NCBI RefSeq assembly: GCF_002807015.1
Contig: NZ_NIPO01000001.1
Span: forward strand, 2,017,561-2,081,560
DNA: 64,000 nucleotides
Source of the DNA: Avrilella dinanensis
GTDB lineage: Bacteria; Bacteroidota; Bacteroidia; Flavobacteriales; Flavobacteriaceae
Reading direction: 5' to 3'
This document shows positions 9,844-19,313 of this stretch, piece after piece. How positions within the stretch are numbered: the first letter of the stretch is position 1; the number at the start of each line of letters is the position of its first letter. Both the position numbers and the translations under genes were made by a program. The notes under the pieces are model-generated. The model did no database searches, was not told the origin of the DNA, and saw only the letters and a program-made list of their open reading frames with translations.

Positions 9844-10010
9844 TAGCAGAAAGATATAAATTAGTGTTTTATATAATTTTTTGATAAGCCGATTATGTTT
9901 AAATTTGCGTTAGTTTTTATCCTGAATATAAAAGAAACAAAAATACATTTTTTCATTGATTTTCCCATAGGATTTAAGACTTATTTACAATATTATCAAC
10001 TCCTTATTTT

Positions 10011-11027
10011 ATGACAAAAAAACATTATCTGCTGGCGATTGAGAGTTCTTGTGACGACACAGGTGCTGCCGTTTTGTGCAATGACACGGTGTTGTCTAAC
10101 GTAATTGCCGGGCAGGAAATACATGGTTTATATGGCGGAGTTGTTCCTGAACTGGCATCGCGGGCTCATCAGCAAAACATTGTTCCGGTGGTTGATATCG
10201 CACTAAAAAAAGCTAATATTTCCATTAATGATATTGATGCTATTGCCTACACGCAAGGTCCCGGACTGATGGGTAGTTTGCTTGTTGGCGGTGCATTTGC
10301 CAAGTCCTTGGCGATGGCTTTGCACGTACCTTTGATTCCGGTTAATCACATGCAGGCTCACATTCTGGCTCATTTTATTGATGATGCCGGAAATGAAAAA
10401 CCTGAATTCCCGTTTTTGGCATTAACCATCAGCGGCGGACACACACAAATTGTCCGGGTTGATAATTATGATAATATGACTGTTTTGGGCGAAACCACCG
10501 ATGATGCTGTCGGCGAGGCTTTTGACAAAACCGCAAAATTGCTCGGACTTGCCTATCCCGGCGGTCCGTTGATTGACAAATATGCCCAACAAGGCGAACC
10601 TATTTATCCGTTTACTAAACCAAAAGTTGATGGATTGAATTTCAGTTTCAGCGGATTGAAAACACAAATCATGTATTTTATACAAAAAGAGCTGCAGAAA
10701 AATCCTGAATTTGTAAACGAAAATATCCATAATATTTCTGCATCGGTACAAAAAATAATTATTGATATTTTGATAGATAAGATTGAAAAAGCTGTCAGAG
10801 AAACCGGTATCAAACAAGTCGCTATCGGCGGCGGCGTGTCGGCAAATTCGGGAATACGAAACGCTTTACTACAACAAGAAAAACAAAAAAACTGGAAAGT
10901 ATTTATTCCTAAACTCGAATATACCACCGATAATGCCGCGATGATTGGTATTGTGGGGTATTTCAAATATATTCATCAATCTTTTGACACACATCAACCT
11001 TTGTCAAAAGCCCGATTATCTGTTTAA
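10011..11027 (+). CDS. tsaD: tRNA N6-threonylcarbamoyladenosine transferase TsaD
   Basis: The 338-residue enzyme transfers threonylcarbamoyl to A37 of ANN-decoding tRNAs together with TsaB and TsaE. ESSCDDT (11-17) and the iron-binding HMQAH (113-117) are present, as are the TISGGHT loop and a C-terminal GGGVSANSG. Length is normal. It is divergent from tamB and followed two bases later by rsmE, with a third methyltransferase gene overlapping, so three translation-related genes form one transcript. Confidence 0.96.
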   Translation: MTKKHYLLAIESSCDDTGAAVLCNDTVLSNVIAGQEIHGLYGGVVPELASRAHQQNIVPVVDIALKKANISINDIDAIAYTQGPGLMGSLLVGGAFAKSLAMALHVPLIPVNHMQAHILAHFIDDAGNEKPEFPFLALTISGGHTQIVRVDNYDNMTVLGETTDDAVGEAFDKTAKLLGLAYPGGPLIDKYAQQGEPIYPFTKPKVDGLNFSFSGLKTQIMYFIQKELQKNPEFVNENIHNISASVQKIIIDILIDKIEKAVRETGIKQVAIGGGVSANSGIRNALLQQEKQKNWKVFIPKLEYTTDNAAMIGIVGYFKYIHQSFDTHQPLSKARLSV

Positions 11028-11029
11028 TT

Positions 11030-11749
11030 ATGCAATTATTTTATAACGCTGAACTCACTGACCAAAATCATTTCCGTTTCGACAAAAATGAAAGTACACA
11101 TATTATTAAAGTTTTACGTAAAAAAAATGGAGATATATTACATATTACCAATGGGTTAGGATTTTTATTTGAAGCCGAAGTTATTCTTGATGATATCCGG
11201 AATTGCGAGGTAAAAATTATTAAAAAAACATTTTTTGAACCTTCTTCTTTCCAGACACATATTGCCATCGCTCCGACAAAAATGAATGACCGATTGGAAT
11301 GGTTTGTTGAAAAAGCAGTGGAAATCGGTGTACATGAAATCACACCTATTATCTGCGACAACTCGGAACGTAAAGTATTGAAAACGGAACGAATACATAA
11401 AATTGCTGCTGCTGCCATGAAACAATCTCTACAATATTATCTGCCGAAAATTAACGAGCCGGTTTCTTACAAAGCATTTATGCAGCAAAATTTCGAAAGA
11501 ACTAATTTATATATTGCTCATTGTGAAGAAGATAAAAACAAAAAACACTTATTTGATTTGGTTACCGAACATTCAAAAAACCTGATATTGATTGGTCCTG
11601 AAGGCGATTTTTCAGATAAAGAAATCACTTTAGCAAAGTCCGGAAACTTCCAGCCTGTTTCACTCGGACATAACCGTTTGCGAACCGAAACCGCGGCTTT
11701 GGTCGCCGTACATACTATCGCTTTAAAAAACGAAAGTTATGAGCGATAA
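11030..11749 (+). CDS. rsmE: 16S rRNA (uracil-1498-N3)-methyltransferase RsmE
   Basis: The 239-residue SPOUT-fold enzyme methylates U1498 of 16S rRNA. The knot region shows GPEGDFS (189-195) and SLGHNRLRTETA (211-222), and the centre has KMNDRLEWFVEKAVEIG, all typical of RsmE. It is two bases behind tsaD and overlaps the next gene by 11 bases. Confidence 0.95.
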   Translation: MQLFYNAELTDQNHFRFDKNESTHIIKVLRKKNGDILHITNGLGFLFEAEVILDDIRNCEVKIIKKTFFEPSSFQTHIAIAPTKMNDRLEWFVEKAVEIGVHEITPIICDNSERKVLKTERIHKIAAAAMKQSLQYYLPKINEPVSYKAFMQQNFERTNLYIAHCEEDKNKKHLFDLVTEHSKNLILIGPEGDFSDKEITLAKSGNFQPVSLGHNRLRTETAALVAVHTIALKNESYER

Positions 11750-12920
11750 TATTTTAAGCGAAGAAGTACAGCGTTTTATTAATCAACATCTTAGTGAAGA
11801 TGTAGCTCAACTGGCTTTACATCAAAATCCTTTTCCTGATGTGGATTGGCGATTGATTTTACAACAGATTCAATCCAAACAAAAATGCAGAGAAAAACTT
11901 CCCACATGGTTTGCTGCACCTATGATTTTATATCCGACAAAAATTTCTATTGAACAAAGTTCTTCCGAAATTTTGGCAAAGCATAAAAGTCAGTCCATTA
12001 CCGGGGAAAAGTTAATTGACCTTACCGGAGGCTTTGGCATAGATGCTTTCTACTTTTCCAAGCAATTTGAGCAGGTTGTACATGTCGAAATTAATCCGGA
12101 ATTATCTGAAATCGTCCGGCATAACAGCGTGTGTTTAGGAGCAAAAAACATTGACGTTTTCCAAGGTGATGGTTTGGAAATTTTACAGAATCTAAACAAA
12201 CAGTTTGATTGGATATACATTGACCCCGCACGCAGAGATAATCAACAAAAAAAGGTTTTCCGTCTTGCTGATTGCACACCTGATGTAACCAATCTAATGG
12301 ACGAATATTTCACATTCTCTGACCGGATTTTAATCAAAACCGCCCCACTGCTGGATATTTCACAAGGTATAAAAGAATTACAGTTTGTTGAAAAAATAGA
12401 CATTGTTTCACTCAACAATGAAGTGCGGGAACTGCTTTGGTATCTCAACAAAAACCATAAAAGTGAACCAGAGCTGTTTGTGACAGATTATGATATTTCC
12501 GGAAATAAAAAAACAATGCAAATTCCTGTTAGTGACGACGAAAATGTCACATACAGCTTGCCGAAAAGTTTTTTGTATGAACCAATTTCCGGACTGTTGA
12601 AAAGCGGTTGCTTTAATTTTATCAGCAATAAATTTAAGGTAGAAAAATTGGATCGGCACACGCATTTATACACCAGTGATGAACCACAGGATTTTTGGGG
12701 AAGGCAATTCAAAATCATTAGTTGTGAGCCTTTTTCTAAAAAAGCGGTGCAATTCTGGGCAAATAAAAAAGCAAATATTAGCTGTCGTAACTTCCCGATG
12801 AAACCTGAAGAAATCAGGAAAAAATTTAAAATTAAAGACGGTGGCGAACAATATCTATTCTTTACCAGTGCAGAAAACGGGGCAAAAAAACTGATAATCG
12901 CTTGCGAGAAATTCAGCTGA
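11739..12920 (+). CDS. Class I SAM-dependent methyltransferase with THUMP-like C-terminus
   Basis: The 393-residue protein has a Rossmann methyltransferase core: motif I DLTGGFGID (94-102), the acidic ribose-binding region VEINP (116-120) and DPARRD (162-167) in the motif IV position. The C-terminal third (about 290-390) matches the THUMP-like domain found on this protein in Bacteroidota. That layout points to RNA as the substrate, in keeping with its operon partners tsaD and rsmE. The target nucleotide is unknown. Confidence 0.82.
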   Translation: MSDNILSEEVQRFINQHLSEDVAQLALHQNPFPDVDWRLILQQIQSKQKCREKLPTWFAAPMILYPTKISIEQSSSEILAKHKSQSITGEKLIDLTGGFGIDAFYFSKQFEQVVHVEINPELSEIVRHNSVCLGAKNIDVFQGDGLEILQNLNKQFDWIYIDPARRDNQQKKVFRLADCTPDVTNLMDEYFTFSDRILIKTAPLLDISQGIKELQFVEKIDIVSLNNEVRELLWYLNKNHKSEPELFVTDYDISGNKKTMQIPVSDDENVTYSLPKSFLYEPISGLLKSGCFNFISNKFKVEKLDRHTHLYTSDEPQDFWGRQFKIISCEPFSKKAVQFWANKKANISCRNFPMKPEEIRKKFKIKDGGEQYLFFTSAENGAKKLIIACEKFS

Positions 12921-12971
12921 TTTAAAAATTATTCAACCATGAATTATACAGATTTATCCTTTAAATAGATT

Positions 12972-14066
12972 CTAAAACAAGCTGATAATATAATAAATCC
13001 CCATCGCTATTAATGCCGAAACCGGAATGGTTAATATCCACGCCCACAATAAGCTAATGGTTACTCCCCATCTTACAGCAGAAATACGTTTGGTTATCCC
13101 TACCCCGATAATTGAACCGGAAATCGTATGTGTGGTCGAAACCGGTACGCCCAAATGTTCGGTCACGTAAAGCGATATAGCTCCGGCAGTTTCAGCGGCA
13201 ACTCCTTCCAGCGGAGTCACTTTGGTAATTTTTGATCCCATGGTTTTAACGATTTTCCAGCCACCACTCATCGTTCCTAATCCGATAAAAATGAATGAAG
13301 CCAACGGCACCCACCACCAATGTTCTACAAACAACTTAAATGTATCTACATTATCAGCCAGATAAGCCGGGTCTTTATCTACATTTACATGGTAAAAAAT
13401 AACTGCCGCTCCGATAATTCCCATCACTTTCTGAGCATCATTACCTCCGTGCCCTAAACTAAACAATGCTGACGACACCAGCTGCAATTTTTTAAACCAT
13501 TTATCTGCTTTATGCGGGTTAGATTTCCGACATATCCAAAGTATAGCAACGGTAATAAGGTACGCCAAAATCATACCCAGCAAAGGTGCTGCGAATATGA
13601 ACAAAAATATCGGAATTACTTTAGCATAAACAATTACGTGCTCGCCAGCGGCAGAAAAACCACCAGCATGTGCCACAGCTGCACCAATAAAACCACCGAT
13701 TAGTGTGTGCGAAGACGAAGAAGGAATCCCTAATTTCCAAGTCATCAGATTCCATATAATGGCAGCAATCAGACCAGCTAATATCACTTCGAGCGTGATG
13801 AATTGTTCGCTGACTGATTTGGCAATCGTGTTTCCGATTTTGAATTCTCCAATAATATAAAGCGAAATGAAATAGGCGGCAAAATTAAACATCGCTGCCC
13901 ACAAAACTGCCATGAATGGCGAAAGTACTCTTGTTGTAACGATAGTAGCAATAGAATTTGCTGCATCATGGAAACCGTTGATATAGTCGAATCCCAAAGC
14001 CAGAATGATGATAACTATCAGCAAAATCCCTTGAGAATTGCCTAGCATTTCTAAGAAAAAATCCAT
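12972..14066 (-). CDS. Inorganic phosphate transporter, Pit family
   Basis: The 364-residue membrane protein carries the two Pit half-signatures: GFHDAANSIAT near residue 31 and LGHGGNDAQKVMG in the second half, plus the paired STTHTISGSIIGVG and SSSHTLIGGFIGAA blocks. Pit proteins import metal phosphate with protons or sodium. The DUF47 gene lies six bases upstream on the same strand, the usual pairing in which the DUF47 protein helps or regulates uptake. Confidence 0.92.
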   Translation of the reverse strand: MDFFLEMLGNSQGILLIVIIILALGFDYINGFHDAANSIATIVTTRVLSPFMAVLWAAMFNFAAYFISLYIIGEFKIGNTIAKSVSEQFITLEVILAGLIAAIIWNLMTWKLGIPSSSSHTLIGGFIGAAVAHAGGFSAAGEHVIVYAKVIPIFLFIFAAPLLGMILAYLITVAILWICRKSNPHKADKWFKKLQLVSSALFSLGHGGNDAQKVMGIIGAAVIFYHVNVDKDPAYLADNVDTFKLFVEHWWWVPLASFIFIGLGTMSGGWKIVKTMGSKITKVTPLEGVAAETAGAISLYVTEHLGVPVSTTHTISGSIIGVGITKRISAVRWGVTISLLWAWILTIPVSALIAMGIYYIISLF

Positions 14067-14072
14067 AACTGA

Positions 14073-14714
14073 CTATGCGTATTTAACGGTTACTGTTTCC
14101 AAAACATTGGCCACTTTCCGGCAACTGTCTGTAGCAGACTCCAACGCCATCATTACTTCTTTGTAACGGATAATATCCATCATATTGGTTTCGTTCTCAA
14201 ATATATCCGCCACTGCCCTGTCAAAAACTTTATCCGCTTTTCTTTCCAGACGATAAATCACTTTACAGCTCTCGGCTATCTGCGGCAGGTTTTTATTATC
14301 TTTCAGTCCCAGCAATGCATTATGCACCTCGGTACAAGCTTCCAGATTAGCTTCTGTCAACTTACGCAAAGGTTTGGTCACTTTGTCAATCTGATACAGC
14401 CTCATACGACTGGCAGCATCGCTCAAATTGTCTGCTACCTCATCAACCGCACTGATAATCGCATGAATATCCTCACGGTCAAACGGCGTAATAAAACTCT
14501 TTCCAAGCTCGACTCTGGTTGTTTGAGCAATGTTTTCTATTTCAGATTTCAGCTTTTCAACTTCTTTCAATAAACCATCGCGATTTGGGGTATTAACCGC
14601 CTCGTGCAATGTTTCCGATAAAAGTTTTAACTTAACAGCAGCCCGCTCAAACAAAGGGTAAAACACTTTATCTTTTGGTACCAGATATTGGAAAATATTA
14701 TTTAATGAAGCCAT
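14073..14714 (-). CDS. DUF47 family PhoU-like phosphate transport partner
   Basis: The 213-residue all-helical protein has the DUF47 pattern: an N-terminal FYPLFERAAVKLKLLSE, a central EVADNLSDAASRMRLYQID and a C-terminal VMMALESATDSCRKVANVLE. Family members resemble PhoU and are nearly always encoded beside a Pit transporter, as here. It is the first gene of the two-gene transcript, with a TAnnTTTG box just upstream. Confidence 0.92.
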   Translation of the reverse strand: MASLNNIFQYLVPKDKVFYPLFERAAVKLKLLSETLHEAVNTPNRDGLLKEVEKLKSEIENIAQTTRVELGKSFITPFDREDIHAIISAVDEVADNLSDAASRMRLYQIDKVTKPLRKLTEANLEACTEVHNALLGLKDNKNLPQIAESCKVIYRLERKADKVFDRAVADIFENETNMMDIIRYKEVMMALESATDSCRKVANVLETVTVKYA

Positions 14715-14730
14715 CTTTTTAAATTTTTTA

Positions 14731-14738
14731 CAAATGTA
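14731..14738 (-). promoter_or_regulatory. Candidate -7 box for the DUF47-pit transcript
   Basis: On the minus strand TACATTTG matches the Bacteroidota -7 consensus TAnnTTTG and lies 17 bases before the DUF47 start. No clear TTTG -33 element is seen at 17-21 bases, so the call is moderate. Confidence 0.5.
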
Positions 14739-14862
14739 GTCAGGATAGCGATTAGGTATTTTGTTTGTTTGTTATCAAAACTTTATCTCAATGTTATCTT
14801 ATTGTTAAGAATGTTGTTATAATAGGCTCGCAATTAAATTAATCAAAGTAAAGGAAAGTCTG

Positions 14863-14870
14863 TATATTTG
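14863..14870 (+). promoter_or_regulatory. Candidate -7 box for the ABC-F gene
   Basis: TATATTTG matches TAnnTTTG exactly and lies 20 bases before the ATG at 14891. The -33 region is not convincing. Confidence 0.5.
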
Positions 14871-14890
14871 CAGGAAATACATCATATATC

Positions 14891-16750
14891 ATGAATTATC
14901 TTTCAGTCGAAAATATTTCCAAATCATATGGCGAACGTACGCTTTTCGAGAACCTGTCTTTTGGCATCAATAAAGACCAGAAAATTGCATTTATCGCCAA
15001 AAACGGCTCCGGAAAAACCACCATTCTGAATATCATTGCCGGCAAAGACACGCCCGATACCGGACAAGTGGTTATGCGAAAAGATATTAAAATTGAGTTT
15101 TTGTCGCAAGAACCGGAATTACAAAGCGATTTGACGATTGAAGAAAACATTTTCGCTTCGGATAATGATATTCTCAAAGTGATAGAAAATTACGAAAAAG
15201 CTTTGGAAAATCCTGATGATATAGAGATTTACCAAAAAGCTTTTGAGGCAATGGACAGACACCAGGCTTGGGATTTTGAAACGCAATACAAACAGATTTT
15301 GTCCAAACTCAAACTGGATAATCTCAAACAAACGGTCAATAATCTGTCGGGCGGACAGAAAAAACGGCTCGCACTTGCTATTGTTTTGCTGAACAAGCCC
15401 GATTTGCTTATCTTGGACGAACCGACCAACCACCTCGATTTAGAAATGATTGAATGGTTGGAAGATTATTTTGCCAAAGAAAATATTACTTTGTTTATGG
15501 TCACGCACGACCGTTATTTTCTTGAGCGGGTTTGTAACGAAATCATTGAGTTAGACCACGAAAAAATTTATGGTTACAAAGGAAATTATTCCTATTATTT
15601 ACAAAAAAAAGAAGAGCGGTTATTAGCAGAACAAGCATCGGTTGAGAAAGCAAAAAACCTGTATGTCAAAGAATTGGACTGGATGCGTCGGCAACCTAAA
15701 GCACGAACAACCAAATCTAAATCGAGAATTGACGATTTCTATGTGATTAAAGAAAAGGCTCACGCCCGACGAAAAGAACATCAGGTGGAACTGGAAATAA
15801 ACATGGAACGTCTTGGAAATAAAGTAATTGAACTACACAACGTTTCTAAATCATTTAATGACAAAGTGATTTTGGACAAATATTCATACAATTTTTTGCC
15901 CGGCGAACGCATCGGTGTCATCGGAAAAAACGGTACGGGAAAAACGACTTTTCTGAATATTCTCACGCAAAAAATCCAGCCGGACAACGGAAAAGTTATT
16001 ACTGGCGAAACGATAAAAACCGGCTATTATACCCAAGCTGGTATCAATGTGAAACCGGAACAAAAAGTAATTGATGTGATTAGGGAATTCGGCGATTATA
16101 TTCCGCTTGCAAAAGGCAGAATGCTATCGGCAGCACAGTTGCTTGAGCGGTTTTTGTTTGACCGCAAAAAACAATATGATTACGTCGAAAAGCTGAGTGG
16201 TGGCGAGCTGAAAAGACTTTATTTGTGTACGGTGCTGATTCAGAATCCTAACTTTTTGATTTTAGATGAGCCGACGAACGATTTAGACATCGTGACGCTC
16301 AATGTGCTGGAAAGTTTCTTGTTGGATTATCCCGGCTGCCTGATTGTGGTTTCTCACGACCGTTATTTTATGGACAAAATTGTTGATCATCTTTTTGTGT
16401 TCCGAGGAAACGGCGTAGTGGAAGATTTTCCGGGAAATTATTCTGATTTCAGAACTTACGAAGATTCTATCGAACCTGAAAAAGACGACACACCTAAAGA
16501 AAAATCAAACTGGAAAGAGAAACAGGTGCAAAACGGTTTGACTTATCAGGAGCAGAAAGAGTTGCAGAAAATTGAGCGAGAATTGAAAGATTTAGAACTC
16601 TCTAAAAAGAAAATCGAACAGGAATTTGTTGAAAACCTTGTTCAACCTGAAGATATTGAGAAAAAATCTAATGAGCTTCAGCATATTATCCAAAAAATGG
16701 AAAGCAAAGAAGAACGTTGGTTTGAGTTATTGGAAAAATCGGAGGGTTAA
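14891..16750 (+). CDS. ABC-F family ATPase, ribosome-associated type
   Basis: The 619-residue protein has two ATP-binding cassettes and no membrane segment. Walker A motifs are AKNGSGKTT (37-45) and GKNGTGKTT (345-353), signatures LSGGQKKR (152-159) and LSGGELKR, and both cassettes have DEPTN. An arginine- and lysine-rich linker (about 225-300, with MRRQPKARTTKSKSRI) joins them, and a charged coiled coil of about 80 residues closes the protein, as in Uup-like members. ABC-F proteins act on ribosomes to relieve stalled or mis-set translation. Whether it is Uup-like or a resistance type cannot be decided here. Confidence 0.9.
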   Translation: MNYLSVENISKSYGERTLFENLSFGINKDQKIAFIAKNGSGKTTILNIIAGKDTPDTGQVVMRKDIKIEFLSQEPELQSDLTIEENIFASDNDILKVIENYEKALENPDDIEIYQKAFEAMDRHQAWDFETQYKQILSKLKLDNLKQTVNNLSGGQKKRLALAIVLLNKPDLLILDEPTNHLDLEMIEWLEDYFAKENITLFMVTHDRYFLERVCNEIIELDHEKIYGYKGNYSYYLQKKEERLLAEQASVEKAKNLYVKELDWMRRQPKARTTKSKSRIDDFYVIKEKAHARRKEHQVELEINMERLGNKVIELHNVSKSFNDKVILDKYSYNFLPGERIGVIGKNGTGKTTFLNILTQKIQPDNGKVITGETIKTGYYTQAGINVKPEQKVIDVIREFGDYIPLAKGRMLSAAQLLERFLFDRKKQYDYVEKLSGGELKRLYLCTVLIQNPNFLILDEPTNDLDIVTLNVLESFLLDYPGCLIVVSHDRYFMDKIVDHLFVFRGNGVVEDFPGNYSDFRTYEDSIEPEKDDTPKEKSNWKEKQVQNGLTYQEQKELQKIERELKDLELSKKKIEQEFVENLVQPEDIEKKSNELQHIIQKMESKEERWFELLEKSEG

Positions 16751-16755
16751 AATTA

Positions 16756-16812
16756 TTAGCCACGGATTATACGGATTCACAAATCCGTACAATCCATATA
16801 ATCTGTGGCTAA
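16756..16812. repeat. Palindromic repeat between convergent genes, likely bidirectional terminator
   Basis: TTAGCCACGGATTATACGGATT pairs imperfectly with ATCCGTACAATCC and ATAATCTGTGGCTAA around a short centre, and the right side runs into AAAAAG. It sits between the ends of the ABC-F gene and glmM. Pieces of the same word (ATCTGTGGCTAAAAA) recur at 19561-19575, so this is a dispersed repeat that may also stop transcription from both sides. Confidence 0.6.
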
Positions 16813-16824
16813 AAAGATAAGATA

Positions 16825-18213
16825 TTAAATCTTTGCTATTCCTTTCATTTCATTCATGATTTTTTCAGCCAATTCATCGGCTTGTTGTTGCGATGGAGCT
16901 TCGGTATAAATGCGAATAATCGGTTCGGTATTTGATTTTCGTAAATGAACCCAACTATCAGCCAAATCAATTTTTACGCCGTCAATCGTGGTGATTTTTT
17001 CGTTAGCATATCGTTTTTGCATCGCATCTAAAATCGCATCTACATCAATTTCGGGAGTCAACTCAATTTTGTTTTTACTCATAAAATACTGCGGATAGCT
17101 TGCACGCAAACTCGCAACATCTAAATCTTGTTTTGCCAAATGGGTCAAAAACAAAGCTACGCCCACTAAGGCATCTCTACCGTAATGAATTTCAGGATAA
17201 ATGATTCCGCCGTTTCCTTCGCCACCAATGATTGCGTTGTTTTTCTTCATCAATTCCACCACATTTACTTCGCCCACAGCCGATGCTTCGTACATTCCGC
17301 CGTGTCTTTCAGTAACATCTTTTAACGCACGTGACGAAGACATATTGGAAACCGTATTGCCCGGTGTTTTACTCAAAACGTAATCGGCAACGGCAACCAA
17401 GGTATATTCTTCGCCAAACATTTCGCCGTCGTTGCTGATAAACGCCAAGCGATCCACATCAGGGTCTACAACAATTCCGAAATCGGCTTGTTCTTTGACA
17501 ACCAGTTCGCAAATGTCTTGTAGATGTTCTTTCAGCGGTTCGGGATTATGCGGAAAATGTCCGTTGGGTTCGCAATAGAGTTCTACCACTTCAACACCCA
17601 TTTTCTTTAACAAAGCAGGAATAACAATACCACCCGATGAATTTACTCCATCAACAACTACTTTAAACTTCTTACTTTTTACAGCTTCCACATCAACTAA
17701 CTTTAAATTTAAAACCTCGTCAATGTGTCTGTCCATATAATCGTTGATTTCTGTGATTTTTCCTAAGTTATCAACTTCTGCAAAATTGAAATTATCTGAT
17801 TCGGCAATTTCTAAAATCAAAGCTCCTTCAGCACCGCTTAAAAATTCGCCTTTGTTGTTCAATAATTTTAAAGCATTCCATTGTTTAGGGTTGTGCGACG
17901 CAGTTAAAATGATTCCGCCATCGGCTTTTTCCATCGGTACGGCAACTTCCACAGTTGGGGTGGTTGATAATCCTAAATCAATTACATTAATTCCTAAACC
18001 AATCAAGGTTTGCATGACCAACTGATGAATCATAGGACCAGAAATACGGGCATCGCGACCAATTACAATGGTTAATTTATCTTTTTGTAAACTATTTTTT
18101 AAGAACGTTCCGTAAGCCGAGGCAAATTTTACCGCATCAATAGGGGTTAAATTATCGCCAACGTTTCCACCGATAGTTCCGCGAATTCCGGATATAGATT
18201 TTATTAGGGTCAT
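16825..18213 (-). CDS. glmM: Phosphoglucosamine mutase
   Basis: The 462-residue enzyme interconverts glucosamine 6-phosphate and 1-phosphate for peptidoglycan and LPS precursors. The phosphoserine loop TASHNP (104-109, Ser106), the metal-binding DPDVDRLA (250-257) and the sugar-binding GEGNGG are all present. The C-terminal phosphate-binding RKSNTEPIIRIY is intact. Bacteroidota enzymes annotated GlmM have this shorter N-terminal form; a phosphomannomutase activity is the main alternative. Confidence 0.88.
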   Translation of the reverse strand: MTLIKSISGIRGTIGGNVGDNLTPIDAVKFASAYGTFLKNSLQKDKLTIVIGRDARISGPMIHQLVMQTLIGLGINVIDLGLSTTPTVEVAVPMEKADGGIILTASHNPKQWNALKLLNNKGEFLSGAEGALILEIAESDNFNFAEVDNLGKITEINDYMDRHIDEVLNLKLVDVEAVKSKKFKVVVDGVNSSGGIVIPALLKKMGVEVVELYCEPNGHFPHNPEPLKEHLQDICELVVKEQADFGIVVDPDVDRLAFISNDGEMFGEEYTLVAVADYVLSKTPGNTVSNMSSSRALKDVTERHGGMYEASAVGEVNVVELMKKNNAIIGGEGNGGIIYPEIHYGRDALVGVALFLTHLAKQDLDVASLRASYPQYFMSKNKIELTPEIDVDAILDAMQKRYANEKITTIDGVKIDLADSWVHLRKSNTEPIIRIYTEAPSQQQADELAEKIMNEMKGIAKI

Positions 18214-18237
18214 TTATTTTTAAATTTTGTTTGAAAA

Positions 18238-18245
18238 CAAATATA
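18238..18245 (-). promoter_or_regulatory. Candidate -7 box for glmM
   Basis: On the minus strand TATATTTG matches TAnnTTTG and lies 24 bases before the glmM start. The upstream -33 element is weak. Confidence 0.5.
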
Positions 18246-18339
18246 AAAATTCCTTTGTGAATTAAAGTAAAAGGTAGGTTGAAAAATATTTACCCAAAGA
18301 AATTGTTTTTACGAAAAAGTTAAAACAGATAACTTATAT

Positions 18340-18579
18340 CTATACATTGAGCTTGCTTTTTATTTCAGCTGAAAACTCTTCTTGGGTTTTGGTACTTAAG
18401 CCACTTTCCTCTCCTTTTTTAATTTTCATTCGCACATAGTCATAGTAAGCCTCTTGTTCGCGTGCTTGTTTAATCAAATAGTTTACGGCTTCGCTTTTAC
18501 TGCTAAACTCTTCATTTTTAACCTGATCTTTTAGCCACTCATCATTTTTTTGTGCTAATGTTATACTTTGTCGTGTCAT
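18340..18579 (-). CDS. Orphan ParD-like ribbon-helix-helix antitoxin
   Basis: The 79-residue protein begins MTRQSITLAQKNDEWLK and has the ParD pattern of a short beta strand followed by two helices (EFSSKSEAVNYLIKQAREQE), then a charged C-terminal arm that in ParD binds its toxin. ParD represses its own promoter and neutralises a ParE ribonuclease-fold toxin that poisons gyrase. No ParE gene follows: the 126 bases to glmM have no coding potential. It could be a remnant or may act with a toxin elsewhere. Confidence 0.78.
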   Translation of the reverse strand: MTRQSITLAQKNDEWLKDQVKNEEFSSKSEAVNYLIKQAREQEAYYDYVRMKIKKGEESGLSTKTQEEFSAEIKSKLNV

Positions 18580-18683
18580 AATTTAATAGTTTATTGGTGT
18601 AAATATACACCAAAATAATTGAAAAATAAACCCTTAAAATAAAAAAGCAAAGGGTTTTATTAGCGATTGCCCATAATGTTACT

Positions 18684-18691
18684 TACTTTTG
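18684..18691 (+). promoter_or_regulatory. Candidate -7 box for the ACP phosphodiesterase gene
   Basis: TACTTTTG matches TAnnTTTG and lies 28 bases before the ATG at 18720. No good -33 partner is seen. Confidence 0.4.
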
Positions 18692-18719
18692 ACTTTAAGA
18701 CATTAAGACTTAATTTATT

Positions 18720-19313
18720 ATGAATTTTCTGGCACATATTTATCTTTCGGGCGACAATCCTCGCATACAAATCGGCAATTTTATGGGCGACGGCATTCGC
18801 GGGAAAGATTATCTGCGTTTTCATTCCGATATTCAAACAGGGGTTTTACTTCATCGACAGATTGATACTTTTACCGATGCACACCCAGTTTTCCGGCAAT
18901 CAAAGCATCGGTTAGTGCCTGTTTACAATCACTTTTCGGGAATTATCGTCGATATGTTTTACGACCATTTTTTGGCGAAGAATTGGGCAAAATACAGTAA
19001 TGTTCCTTTGCTCACTTTTACCAATCAGTTTTACGGAGCTTTGCTGTGCCATTACGACGATTTGAATGACAAAACCAAATATCTTATTCCTCATATGACC
19101 AAAAACAACTGGTTGTATAACTACCAATATATTGACTATTTAGAGAAAATTCTGCAACAAATGGAAAACCGTTTTTCGCACTCGTCCAATATGCATCAAT
19201 CGGTGCGGGAACTAAGGGAATATTACACTGAGTTTGAAGAAGAATTTACCATTTTCTTTACTGAGTTATCTACGTTTGCACAGAGAAAGTTAGAAAATCT
19301 GCGTTCAGAATAA
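18720..19313 (+). CDS. Acyl carrier protein phosphodiesterase
   Basis: The 197-residue protein starts MNFLAHIYLSGDNPRIQIGN and continues with GDGIRGKDY, LLHRQIDTFTDAHP and FSGIIVDMFYDHFLAKNW, the metal-binding pattern of AcpH. The enzyme removes the 4'-phosphopantetheine arm from holo-ACP. It could serve both the fatty-acid ACP and the pigment-cluster ACP. It is a single gene, divergent from the ParD-like gene. Confidence 0.9.
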   Translation: MNFLAHIYLSGDNPRIQIGNFMGDGIRGKDYLRFHSDIQTGVLLHRQIDTFTDAHPVFRQSKHRLVPVYNHFSGIIVDMFYDHFLAKNWAKYSNVPLLTFTNQFYGALLCHYDDLNDKTKYLIPHMTKNNWLYNYQYIDYLEKILQQMENRFSHSSNMHQSVRELREYYTEFEEEFTIFFTELSTFAQRKLENLRSE

